From positions 1 to 46,581 of IMG/VR virus record IMGVR_UViG_3300044766_000022: a stretch of 46,581 nt of DNA; one strand, 5' to 3'. The DNA comes from a virus. The notes beneath the pieces are model-generated. The model did not search any database and was not told where the DNA came from. It saw nothing but the letters and a program-made list of their open reading frames with translations. Of the stretch, positions 17,571 through 25,055 are shown piece by piece; within the stretch, counting starts at the first letter, position 1, and each line of letters starts with the position of its first letter. Both the position numbers and the translations under genes were made by a program.

Positions 17571-19203
17571 ACTCTTGAAATTTAGATTGCATTAATAATA
17601 AAAATGAGTTGTAATTTTTATCCGTCGGAATACCACCGAATTCAAGTTCAAACATCCGGTAGTACTTTTGATAATTTATTTTTTGTAAATAGGTTTCTTT
17701 GTTGATAACTCCGGCCTGAAAATTTAACAGCGCATCGCCGTCCGACATTCCGGGCAACGGGTCAAGGTCTTTCTGCAGGGTTGCCCTCATGCGGCCTTGT
17801 GGGTCGTTACGATAGACGGTATCTAATAATTGGTTCTCTATTGTATCAAGTATCAATGAAGACGCTCCTTTTGTTTTGGCATCGCTATAGAGAGTAATAA
17901 ATTCTGATTCATCGGTCAGGTAAAAATCCGATCCAAAGTCAATGTCTCCTTTTACAAAATACCCACCGTAGCGAAGCCTTGCAAGCGTGGTATTGGTCCA
18001 GAGTTTGGCCTGTCCGAAGTTACGGGCAACGATCATCAATACTTCTTCCCTGGACTTGAACCCTGATTCTACCTGTTTTTCATTGATTGCTGTTTTATTG
18101 ATTTCACCGTCGTAACCAACGATAGCACGGAAAATATCAACCCTTAATTTAGTAGATTTTTCCTCACAGAATTTACATGCTTCAACCTGTGCGCCTTCAA
18201 CCTGAAGGGGGTTTGTCATAAGGTTTGTGTCGCCGTTCATTACCGGGGCTGGCACTTCCATATACGACCCTGGTCCCATCAACGAACTACCGGCGTGTTG
18301 ATCTTTTTTTTCTTTTTCTGATCCCGTTGGATTGCCCTCTTCCTCTTCCGCTTTGTTGAATTTGTAGCTTATATAAATAGGAAAAGGAGCATAAAGATTC
18401 AAATACCGTTCGGCAACTTTCCAAAACAGATACCAGTCCAAATCAGAAAGCACATCGGTTATCGGTGAGCGCTTGTTGAAGTAATTTTCATCGGCCAGTT
18501 TATCTGACCAAAGCATACGGGCAGGGCAATAACCTAACGTATGGGGAACTTCAGCAATCAGTTTCCCGGGTTCGCCGTTTTTCTTTTCAAACTTTCTCAA
18601 CGAGGTATCGTCGTACACGGCGATGGTTTCGGGTTCCCCTTCCCCGGCTTCGCATTTAAAGATTATATACTCGACCTCGTTTTTGTTATTGACCTCAATA
18701 TCAATAATATCATCGGGTTCAAGGATATAAAAGTAAGGCGCCGGACGTTCCGTTGTCTGCTCCGATGGCAAGTCAATAACGATCACTGAATCAATAGCAG
18801 TTTTCATTGCTGACCAGGCTTCGACCCGCCATAGGTGATCTTCTTTTAAAGATTGCCGGTACAACTCGAAGTCCTTTTCAAACTCTTCCGATGTAAATGT
18901 ATATTTCTCGAAATAGTTTTTTGCATACCATACCCGCCCCAAGGCGGTCGATACGTCCTTCATTAACTCGTTCGTAGATACAGGAAATGTTAACAGCGTT
19001 TCAAATCTTTTAACCTTATCGGCCGGTAGTAAATTCTTGACCCATTGCAGGAAAACGTTATAATACCCGCTGGCATCCGTATTTCGCAATACGATGTCAG
19101 CATGAAATTTAAGCCTTGCGCAATGATTGCTACTTATCTGAAGTAGTGTCTTTGCCCCCGGGCTTTTGTGTTTTTCCTTTATTTGAGACTCCGATAAGTT
19201 CAC
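17545..19203 (-). CDS. Portal protein
   Basis: 552 aa from a GTG start at 19203, overlapping the preceding gene by 74 bases; a shorter start is possible. The size, the order (large terminase, a small structural gene, portal, scaffold, capsid) and the Glu/Lys-rich helical C-terminus fit a portal. Portal-like stretches include SALGRVWYAKNYFEKYTFTS near the N-terminus and KSTKLRVDIFRAIVGYDGE followed by KSREEVLMIVARNFGQAKLW, the long stem helices seen in Bacteroidetes phage portals. Confidence 0.82.
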   Translation of the reverse strand: MNLSESQIKEKHKSPGAKTLLQISSNHCARLKFHADIVLRNTDASGYYNVFLQWVKNLLPADKVKRFETLLTFPVSTNELMKDVSTALGRVWYAKNYFEKYTFTSEEFEKDFELYRQSLKEDHLWRVEAWSAMKTAIDSVIVIDLPSEQTTERPAPYFYILEPDDIIDIEVNNKNEVEYIIFKCEAGEGEPETIAVYDDTSLRKFEKKNGEPGKLIAEVPHTLGYCPARMLWSDKLADENYFNKRSPITDVLSDLDWYLFWKVAERYLNLYAPFPIYISYKFNKAEEEEGNPTGSEKEKKDQHAGSSLMGPGSYMEVPAPVMNGDTNLMTNPLQVEGAQVEACKFCEEKSTKLRVDIFRAIVGYDGEINKTAINEKQVESGFKSREEVLMIVARNFGQAKLWTNTTLARLRYGGYFVKGDIDFGSDFYLTDESEFITLYSDAKTKGASSLILDTIENQLLDTVYRNDPQGRMRATLQKDLDPLPGMSDGDALLNFQAGVINKETYLQKINYQKYYRMFELEFGGIPTDKNYNSFLLLMQSKFQEYATEQSTS

Positions 19204-19366
19204 CTTCGCCTTTTACTTTACCTGGTTTATATTCGTATGGTTCGCCTTTTTTTATTACCCAAACATCTTTTATCTGCGGGTTGCGTTCCTGAAATTGGAA
19301 TATACGTTGCGCATGGATAAGATCGTATTCGCGATCCTCGCCGTTGTTCTGTAATACTATACCCAT
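19130..19366 (-). CDS. Small basic protein, 78 aa
   Basis: Overlaps both neighbours (10 bases with the upstream gene, 74 with the portal). The first 50 residues look folded (YDLIHAQRIFQFQERNPQIK, VWVIKKGEPYEYKPGKV); the C-terminus is a Lys/Gly/Thr tail (KTQKPGGKDTTSDK). No family recognised. Long overlap with the portal is unusual, so either this C-terminus or the portal start may be shorter. Confidence 0.6.
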   Translation of the reverse strand: MGIVLQNNGEDREYDLIHAQRIFQFQERNPQIKDVWVIKKGEPYEYKPGKVKGEGELIGVSNKGKTQKPGGKDTTSDK

Positions 19367-19971
19367 TCCAGAGGATTGAAGTTTGCCAGCGGATTAACGA
19401 TTGTCAGATAATCTGACCAGTTTTCCTTCAGTGAAAACGAAAGCGTGTTTTCATCTAAGGCGTTAAAACCTCCGATTTTCTTATCGGTAACGAGCAGGGA
19501 TTGAACTTTAAACCCTGTGAATATCGTTCCCAACGGGGCTGTCGTACCTACGATGTAGCCGTCTTCCTGGACAAAATAACACATCAGGTTATCACCTTCG
19601 CACATCAACGCTTTCAGTGCCCGGATAATGGAAGCAGGGAATGAGCGTAATGTGATTGTGAACTTTGTGGGTTCTGTTCCTACAACCCTGGGAACGCCGT
19701 TAGGGACTTCGTTACCTGACCCGATGGCGATTTCCTTGCCGGGTTCCGATACCGGGTTGTCGATTACCGGAGTAACGACATGATGTGTTGCATCGGCGGC
19801 TGCGAAATAGGAAGTCCACGTTGCAGCGACAATAACGGCGGCGACATTGGCAAACGTGTTGCCACGCCGTGCGAATACGATTCTCTGGATCTGTCCTACG
19901 TTCTCAGGACATGATAAGGCTCCGATGTCTCCGATTGCGGTTTGAACGGGGCAGGTGCAGGTTATACTCAT
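19357..19971 (-). CDS. Abundant structural protein, possible major tail tube
   Basis: 204 aa preceded by the best-matching late promoter in the window (19997-20026). N-terminal Cys motif (MSITCTCPVQTAIGD), then a beta-rich fold (TKFTITLRSFPASIIRALKA, GFNALDENTLSFSLKENW). The closing strand-turn pattern resembles tail tube or decoration proteins of Bacteroidetes phages. Its place between the large terminase and portal is unusual for a tail protein, so a head protein is equally possible. Confidence 0.6.
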   Translation of the reverse strand: MSITCTCPVQTAIGDIGALSCPENVGQIQRIVFARRGNTFANVAAVIVAATWTSYFAAADATHHVVTPVIDNPVSEPGKEIAIGSGNEVPNGVPRVVGTEPTKFTITLRSFPASIIRALKALMCEGDNLMCYFVQEDGYIVGTTAPLGTIFTGFKVQSLLVTDKKIGGFNALDENTLSFSLKENWSDYLTIVNPLANFNPLEWV

Positions 19972-19996
19972 GGCTCAAAGGTTTTTAGTTATAAAA

Positions 19997-20026
19997 CAAA
20001 AATAAACCTTTTTTAAAATTTGTCAA
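19997..20026 (-). promoter_or_regulatory. Strong Bacteroidetes-type promoter between terminase and head genes
   Basis: Minus strand CCTATTGACAAA with TATTTTTG 19 bases after TTG, a full match to TTG-N19-TAnnTTTG. About 20 bases separate the expected initiation site from the ATG at 19971. It would boost head genes separately from terminase transcription. Confidence 0.75.
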
Positions 20027-20067
20027 TAGGTAGCCATGTAAGTAATTATGATTCAATATGTAACGGG

Positions 20068-21261
20068 TTAATTTACCTGTCTTATTCCTGTTTTGCGCCC
20101 GAACGTCATAACTCCGTATCGAATGGCCGCTATCCCGTCCGGTTCGTGTCCGTCGGGTTCAGGTATTATTTTGCCGTTACGATCTACTTTCCAAAAGAAA
20201 GACTCTATTCCTTGTTTTATATTTACTGAATTACGGGTCAAATAAAGCGTGTAACCGCGCAAAATTCTTAATCCTTCAATCACATCGCCGGGGTGCTTTA
20301 CGACACCGTGAATGTTATACCCGTGCTTTGAAAGGTCAACAATCGATGACCTGGCAGCGGAATCACCAATTATCATCTGTCCTTTTGGAAAACCAATCTC
20401 TTTCATTTTATCAACTATCGACATGCGTTCTGCCCCTTTGATTTTTTCCGGCATCAGGTTATTCATGCAGAAGCGCTCATTTGCATAAAGTTTATTGTCT
20501 TTCAGGTAAAGATCTATTAAAATAGTGGGATCCGGACTAACCCCAAAATCCATTACAGAGCATTGCTTCACAGCATCGCCAGGGATTGCATCGCAGAACT
20601 GGTAATTTAAGATTCGCCTTTCGGAATAATAACCAGTCAATCCCAAGCCATAGACCCGATACCAGCTTTCATTATCCTTGCGGCTTTCAATATAATCTAT
20701 TTCCGATTGAGGACACATTTCGTTATCCCGAAAAGTAACAATAATCTGACTTGAAATAGACTCGCCTTTTTCATTCTTTAACTTTGGAACTTCGGTATGT
20801 CCCCAAAACTCTTCATCGGGGTTGAAGTCAATGTAAACCTCCTCATGCGTACGCCCGATATAGGTTGAAGCAACCTCCCACCCTATTTTATTACCCTCGT
20901 TCAAATAAAGAATATCCCTTCGCTTGGACTTCCCGGCCTGTCGTTTTACATCGGAAATATAACGGAATTGAATTACAGAACCTTTAATATGAAGGTCAGA
21001 TTCATTTTTATTAAACGCCCGATCCCAATTTAAAACCCCATCGGAGTTCTCGAACAGGAATTGAAAGTCTTTAATTGAACCGTCGCGAAGATTGTCATAG
21101 GTATCAGAGCAGATTGTAATTAAACATTTCTTTTCAATAGCTTTCTGAATAAGTATTTGAGCAATGGCTACATTTTTACCAGCACCCTGTCCTCCCTGGA
21201 CGATCCTGACTTTAGATTTAAGTTGTTGAATTTTGTAATAAGATGAGGTAAAATGCCACAT
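20068..21261 (-). CDS. terL: Terminase large subunit
   Basis: 397 aa. ATPase domain: Walker A GGQGAGKN at residues 23-30 and Walker B ILYLNEGN at 117-124, the hydrophobic-N/E form common in phage terminases. Nuclease domain: Asp238 in VMDFGVSPDPT, Asp300 in MIIGDSAARSS and Asp375 in HEPDGIAAIRYG, the three metal ligands of the RNase H-like fold. It cuts concatemeric DNA and pumps it into the prohead through the portal. It follows the 50-aa gene at 21264-21416 by two bases. Length is typical of the shorter PBSX/Terminase_3 type enzymes. Confidence 0.96.
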   Translation of the reverse strand: MWHFTSSYYKIQQLKSKVRIVQGGQGAGKNVAIAQILIQKAIEKKCLITICSDTYDNLRDGSIKDFQFLFENSDGVLNWDRAFNKNESDLHIKGSVIQFRYISDVKRQAGKSKRRDILYLNEGNKIGWEVASTYIGRTHEEVYIDFNPDEEFWGHTEVPKLKNEKGESISSQIIVTFRDNEMCPQSEIDYIESRKDNESWYRVYGLGLTGYYSERRILNYQFCDAIPGDAVKQCSVMDFGVSPDPTILIDLYLKDNKLYANERFCMNNLMPEKIKGAERMSIVDKMKEIGFPKGQMIIGDSAARSSIVDLSKHGYNIHGVVKHPGDVIEGLRILRGYTLYLTRNSVNIKQGIESFFWKVDRNGKIIPEPDGHEPDGIAAIRYGVMTFGRKTGIRQVN

Positions 21262-21263
21262 TG

Positions 21264-21416
21264 TTAATTTCTACTTTCTTCAGGACGTGGAATGTGGAAT
21301 GTGAAAGATTCGTTTCCGGGAGTGAATTTTATTTCATATATAACACCAGGAACAGCAATGGTTGAATTTGGTGTATCAATTGATTTTACTTTGCAGATTT
21401 TCTTCTTTTTTGTCAT
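21264..21416 (-). CDS. Small protein between terminase genes, 50 aa
   Basis: ATG 21416-21414 to TAA 21264-21266, with the next ATG almost adjacent at 21261. The N-terminus is MTKKKKICKV, followed by a short beta segment (AVPGVIYEIKFTPGNESFTF). It fills a gap otherwise empty of genes. No family recognised. Confidence 0.6.
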   Translation of the reverse strand: MTKKKKICKVKSIDTPNSTIAVPGVIYEIKFTPGNESFTFHIPRPEESRN

Positions 21417-21477
21417 TTTTATATCTATTTGATATTGTTATGATTAGTTAGAAAGTTACAGCCTATGAAACACCGGA

Positions 21478-21786
21478 TTATTTCGGTACCATTCTTCGGA
21501 ATACAACCGTAAGAAAATACGATGCCACGCCGATTAAAAGGCCGTAGAATGAATGATAAATCAATAGGTAGCTAATCCAGAACAAGTGATACGAAAGGCA
21601 CTTAGAGCAGGTAATGGCCATAAAAAACCAGCTTGTTATTTGCTGAAAAGGATTTAATTTGTTTTGATCTTTGCCCTCAAAGTATCTGTTAATCAGTATT
21701 GTTTTGATCTTTTCAAGCGGTTCAATTTCTTCAGCCAGGATGATCCCCCATGCGGAACAAAGCAATATTAGGAGTAAATCATTCAT
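21478..21786 (-). CDS. Small membrane protein with a Cys-x-x-Cys motif
   Basis: I use ATG 21786 (MNDLLLILLCSAWGIILAEE), inside the end of the small terminase gene; 102 aa. About three hydrophobic segments: residues 3-18, a segment ending ITCSKCLSYHLFWISYLLIY, and LLIGVASYFLTVVF. The CSKCLS-x-W pattern after a helix resembles the DUF1360-like small phage membrane proteins. It lies between the terminase subunits. Function unknown. Confidence 0.7.
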   Translation of the reverse strand: MNDLLLILLCSAWGIILAEEIEPLEKIKTILINRYFEGKDQNKLNPFQQITSWFFMAITCSKCLSYHLFWISYLLIYHSFYGLLIGVASYFLTVVFRRMVPK

Positions 21787-22297
21787 CTTTGAACTGTTTA
21801 GATACATTTGCGAATTGGATGATACCCTTATTTGTTACGTCCGCATCGATCTTATCAACAAGCCCTAAATCCCTGGCAATAATATTCGGATTTAGCAGGC
21901 CAGCAGCGGCTCCTGAGAACTTTTGGTTATAGATTGTTTCACGTATACGCGATACGACTAAGGAAAAATCTTTCGATATTTGGTCGTTTTTTTCTTTTAA
22001 AGAATTTTCAAAGTCCGTGAAATACTGCACATTAACATCAAGGTAAAGGGTTAACCCCTGAATCGTAAATGCACGCATAAGAGAAAAGTTGTCATGTGTA
22101 ACAATTCCCTGAAAAGCAAATCCTTCATCCTTTAATAGTGGGTTATCTACACACCATTGGAAGTATTCACAGGCGGCTTCCCAAAGTAGATCAGAGCTTG
22201 CAAATAGTTTATCGCGCCCGTGTTTTGATCTTAATTCCCAGAAATTGTTTCCAATTCTTTTGTCGCCAGGTTTGGCTTTTGGTCTTTGCTGTTTCAT
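21779..22297 (-). CDS. terS: Terminase small subunit
   Basis: 172 aa from ATG 22297; the upstream in-frame ATG at 22324 lies within the promoter. The chosen ATG is preceded by GAGGAGAAAA, one of the few Shine-Dalgarno-like sites here. The sequence is helical and basic and ends in YNQKFSGAAAGLLNPNIIAR and DLGLVDKID, the pattern of small terminases of the Bacteroidetes/PBSX-gp3 type. It recognises phage DNA and loads the large subunit encoded two genes downstream. Confidence 0.88.
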   Translation of the reverse strand: MKQQRPKAKPGDKRIGNNFWELRSKHGRDKLFASSDLLWEAACEYFQWCVDNPLLKDEGFAFQGIVTHDNFSLMRAFTIQGLTLYLDVNVQYFTDFENSLKEKNDQISKDFSLVVSRIRETIYNQKFSGAAAGLLNPNIIARDLGLVDKIDADVTNKGIIQFANVSKQFKDE

Positions 22298-22320
22298 TTT
22301 TCTCCTCGAATGAACTACCA

Positions 22321-22351
22321 GCAAGTTAATACATTATTGGGATTTTGTCAA
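22321..22351 (-). promoter_or_regulatory. Late promoter in front of the packaging operon
   Basis: Minus strand CCTATTGACAAA and TAACTTGC with 20 bases after TTG. The CCTATTGACAAA element is identical to those at 20.0 and 8.6 kb. It lies just after the terminator of the upstream operon and about 20 bases above the terminase small subunit ATG, so it marks the start of the morphogenesis transcript. Confidence 0.7.
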
Positions 22352-22364
22352 TAGGTAAATAGAA

Positions 22365-22422
22365 AAAGCAGGCTTTAATGCCACTAAGCACCTTTACGGC
22401 TTTCTGATTCCGTGCCTGCTTT
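22365..22422 (-). terminator. Intrinsic terminator closing the glyco/recombination operon
   Basis: Minus-strand arms AAAGCAGGC (22422-22414) and GCCTGCTTT (22373-22365) pair perfectly over 9 bp and run into TTTTTCT. An inner ACGG/CCGT stem strengthens the loop. It begins right after the stop of the GT25-like gene and is directly followed by the packaging promoter. Confidence 0.85.
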
Positions 22423-22423
22423 G

Positions 22424-23134
22424 CTAAGTATTACATTTTTCAAACTCTTTCTGCATAGGGTAATTAACATAACTTTTTTCGATGTCTGAGTAGCTTTCCC
22501 GTTGTACTGCAACCATCGGGGAGCAAAGATAGACTTCCATTGTTGGCTGAATGAACTCCAGGTAAACCCGGTCTATCGGTTTGATGTACTGTTTGGCATA
22601 ACTCTGTAAAATGCAGATAACCGGATCGTAAACCGTATTGTGGTAAGCAATAGCGTGATTTGAAAATCCATAATTCAGTCGTAAGGTATTAGGATATACT
22701 TTCTGCAGGCGGTGTCTTACGGTAGCTCCTAAGTAAAGCATTTTCCAATCAGCGTAATGAATGTCGTTTATCGTTGCCAGTAGATTTACAACGGGTCGAT
22801 TAATGGTTTTTGTTCCAATTTTAGTACCTTTTTTATTAAATACATCTTCAACTTCTATTTTTCCCACAAACTGAACATCATCTTCTAATATCAACAGCTT
22901 TTCAATGTTTTGGGCTTTGGCCTGTTTTATCAATTTAAGGTTGGTAAGTAGTAACGACATTTCGGGCCTGGGATCCGGGACCGGGACAACGATATCAAAC
23001 TTCTTTAATCCTACCCGCTTAAACTCCTCGCGGCATTCCATTAACCTATCGGTGCGCCCGGGGAGATTGATAACCTTTATTGAATCGAACCAATCAAAGG
23101 GATTTTTACAAAGGCCGAGAGGGTATGCGGTCAT
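22424..23134 (-). CDS. GT25-like glycosyltransferase
   Basis: 236 aa. The N-terminus has the GT25 signature IKVINLPGRTDRLMECREEF, then KLLILEDDVQF near residue 80 with the acidic EDD used for metal and sugar-nucleotide binding, and aromatic strands (WKMLYLGATVRHRLQKVYPN). GT25 enzymes add sugars to LPS or collagen-like proteins. ATG 23134 overlaps the stop of a broken gene by ATGA, and a terminator follows. It sits beside an acyltransferase, suggesting surface-sugar remodelling of the host or virion. Confidence 0.8.
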   Translation of the reverse strand: MTAYPLGLCKNPFDWFDSIKVINLPGRTDRLMECREEFKRVGLKKFDIVVPVPDPRPEMSLLLTNLKLIKQAKAQNIEKLLILEDDVQFVGKIEVEDVFNKKGTKIGTKTINRPVVNLLATINDIHYADWKMLYLGATVRHRLQKVYPNTLRLNYGFSNHAIAYHNTVYDPVICILQSYAKQYIKPIDRVYLEFIQPTMEVYLCSPMVAVQRESYSDIEKSYVNYPMQKEFEKCNT

Positions 23135-23424
23135 AAGCCTTTTGACAGTTTTTTAATAATCAAGATTTTAAACTTTGCAATCGGGCTGAATTTCTTTGCC
23201 GGGAATTCATAACGGATTTTTACGTTATCATTGATCCAGGATTGCGACAACCATTCGGCGCCGGTCTTTTCTCCCAGGATCCGCACATAACCAGGGACCA
23301 CGTTTAGGATCGTCCATTCGGTATGCCATGCAACGCCCTGCGGCCTGTTTTACTCCCTGGCGGTGCGGAGTTCAACAAGGTACTTTTTGCCTTGCTGTAA
23401 TTCAATGTTTACAATTTCTACCAT
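23131..23424 (-). pseudogene. 97-codon gene interrupted by an in-frame TAA
   Basis: From ATG 23424 the frame encodes MVEIVNIELQQGKKYLVELR..., meets TAA at codon 25 (23350-23352), then stays open in the same frame for 72 more codons to TGA 23131-23133. The second half is protein-like (WTILNVVPGYVRILGEKTGA, IRYEFPAKKFSPIAKFKILI) and its stop overlaps the GT25-like ATG as ATGA. The start lies 23 bases inside the acyltransferase end. One base change from CAA, AAA or GAA would explain the stop, so this may be a recent nonsense mutation, a population variant or an assembly error. No family recognised. Confidence 0.7.
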
Positions 23425-24187
23425 AATACAACCAATTATTATAAGACGTTCCCTTCCAGGGCATCCCCCTGGAAAAATGATTCATCCAGGGATAATGTGA
23501 TTCACCAGGATGTTCATGGCTTTCTATATCTTCGATCTTCGATATTACTTTTGCCGGTGAACCTGCGATTACTACGTTTTTGGGCATCGGAAATAATCTT
23601 CCGACAACCGAATTAGCCGCTATTAAACAGTTCTCCCCTATTTTAACTCCGGGTAATATTATCGAATGAACGGCTATCTGTGTAAAATCTCCTATTGCGG
23701 GGCCTTTGCAGATATTTGAAGGCGGGTGCGGGTCGTTGGTTAAAACTACAAATGGATAGATGAAAACAAAATTACCTATCTTGGATTGTTGTCCTATATG
23801 AACATTGGAATGCAACCTGCAATAGTCACCAAAGGCTGAAAATCCCTGAATATCGGAAAGAGTACCTACCAAACAATGATTCCCCATAATCATGTTTTCC
23901 CGGATCGTTACCCGGTGTCCGGTTTGAAAATGATCTCCAAAAACTGATCCCGCATATATTATCGAGTGGCTTCGTATTAATGAGTTTGCCCCTATTTTAA
24001 GAACAGGATTTTTATATTCGGGGTTTGAATAATAATCATTTAAAGGTTCTCCAATCACGCAGTCGTTACAGATTATCGAGTTGTCCCCTATATCTACGTT
24101 GTCGTATATCACAGCGTTGTCTCCGATCTTTACATTCTGCCCTATTTTTGCAGCGGGACTTACCGAATACCTGTTGTTGAATTTCAC
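23402..24187 (-). CDS. Left-handed beta-helix acyltransferase (hexapeptide family)
   Basis: 261 aa from a GTG start that overlaps the preceding stop (GTGA). Tandem hexapeptide coils run from about residue 10 to 195: AAKIGQNVKIGDNAVIYDNV, GDYCRLHSNVHIGQQSKIGN, AIGDFTQIAVHSIILPGVKI. This is the LbH fold of LpxA/NeuD/WbbJ-type acyl- and acetyltransferases. A conserved-looking NDPHPP loop follows the FVFIYPFVVLT strand. The last 45 residues are Trp/Tyr-rich. It probably O- or N-acylates a sugar; the adjacent GT25-like enzyme suggests a common pathway. Confidence 0.88.
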   Translation of the reverse strand: MKFNNRYSVSPAAKIGQNVKIGDNAVIYDNVDIGDNSIICNDCVIGEPLNDYYSNPEYKNPVLKIGANSLIRSHSIIYAGSVFGDHFQTGHRVTIRENMIMGNHCLVGTLSDIQGFSAFGDYCRLHSNVHIGQQSKIGNFVFIYPFVVLTNDPHPPSNICKGPAIGDFTQIAVHSIILPGVKIGENCLIAANSVVGRLFPMPKNVVIAGSPAKVISKIEDIESHEHPGESHYPWMNHFSRGMPWKGTSYNNWLYYGRNCKH

Positions 24188-24312
24188 GATCTTTTATTTT
24201 TTTTGATATGTCTAACCATTGCCTCAAAAGCCATTTCTCCCAATGCCACCCAAAATAACACACATATAAAAATAACAGGGATCAGAAATATTATTACAGC
24301 AATTTTAAGCAT
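24184..24312 (-). CDS. Small membrane protein, 42 aa
   Basis: ATG 24312 to TGA 24184-24186. One long hydrophobic helix (LKIAVIIFLIPVIFICVLFW) and a short basic tail (VRHIKKNKRS). The stop overlaps the GTG start of the acyltransferase, indicating translational coupling. The hydrophobicity and coupling support it as real; function unknown. Confidence 0.65.
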   Translation of the reverse strand: MLKIAVIIFLIPVIFICVLFWVALGEMAFEAMVRHIKKNKRS

Positions 24313-24411
24313 TTTTTTGTTACCTGTTACAAATCATGTTACTTTTTTTCAACCCAGTTATCCCACCCCCGGATCAGGGAGTATTGTTACAGTCCGGGGT
24401 GCGGGGAGGGG
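24313..24411 (-). other. Structured intergenic element: strong hairpin and repeated GTTAC
   Basis: The arms 24364-24373 and 24393-24401 (CACCCCGGA against TCCGGGGGTG on the minus strand) form a 9-bp G/C-rich stem with one bulge and no T-run after it. Four copies of GTTAC (24319, 24326, 24338, 24386; plus strand) flank the hairpin. No gene fits. It could stabilise the mRNA or bind a protein. Confidence 0.45.
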
Positions 24412-24591
24412 TTAAATCTTTACAATTACCGCAGCACCCGCTATTTTCTGAATAGCTTTTATCGTGTCTTTGCAGTTCTTTTCGGTTGTATAGCCTTCGC
24501 TTTGAAGGACTATTTTACCGTTTTTTGCTTTCAGAACAAAGTAAAATTGATTGTTCTTTTCGCTTTTGCTGATTTCAAATTTTGCGTTCAT
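24412..24591 (-). CDS. DUF1508 (YegP-like) protein
   Basis: Start taken at ATG 24591, overlapping the preceding stop by ATGA, rather than 30 bases upstream; 59 aa. The pattern FEISKSEKNNQFYFVLKAKN followed by GKIVLQSEGYTTEKNCKDTI and a C-terminal helix is the DUF1508/UPF0339 domain, usually found as tandem copies in YegP-type proteins; here a single copy. The family's function is unknown. Confidence 0.82.
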   Translation of the reverse strand: MNAKFEISKSEKNNQFYFVLKAKNGKIVLQSEGYTTEKNCKDTIKAIQKIAGAAVIVKI

Positions 24592-25031
24592 GTTTTTTTG
24601 ATTAAATTTCCAGTTAAACAATGATAAAATTCATTGAAGTATTCCGTTACTTCTTTTGGCTTGTAAAAGTTTTCACCTCTGCTCATCAATGCAAGTGCCT
24701 TTTTAGTTGCAACACTACGATAATACAGTTCGTTTGTGATCTCTTTTACGATTGCTTCTTTTCGCTGGCATAGACCCTGATTTACTTTTAGGATGTGAGC
24801 GTTTTCTTTTTGGAGTTCGACACATTTGTCGGCAAGCATTTTATTTCCTTTATCAATTCTCACCTGACAATCTTTTAATATTTTGTTTTCACCCCGTAGT
24901 TCCTTAATAGTCTTTCTATCCCCGATCCAGGCCCCAATAAACCAACCAACAACTAAACACATGATTAGATACGCGACCCCGAAGGCGTTTTCAGTTAAAA
25001 AATCTCCGATGTTTTGTAAAATTGTTTCCAT
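24588..25031 (-). CDS. Membrane-anchored coiled-coil protein
   Basis: 147 aa. One transmembrane helix near residues 17-37 (GVAYLIMCLVVGWFIGAWIG) followed by a coiled coil (KELRGENKILKDCQVRIDKG, MLADKCVELQKENAHILKV). Lies between the nuclease and the DUF1508 gene. Function unknown. Confidence 0.72.
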   Translation of the reverse strand: METILQNIGDFLTENAFGVAYLIMCLVVGWFIGAWIGDRKTIKELRGENKILKDCQVRIDKGNKMLADKCVELQKENAHILKVNQGLCQRKEAIVKEITNELYYRSVATKKALALMSRGENFYKPKEVTEYFNEFYHCLTGNLIKKT

Positions 25032-25055
25032 TGGTTAAAAGTTTTCGTTCATGTA

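Noticed and set aside
23350-23352. Genome-wide recoding of TAA
   Set aside because: TAA ends several other well-supported genes, so this in-frame TAA is more likely a local mutation.
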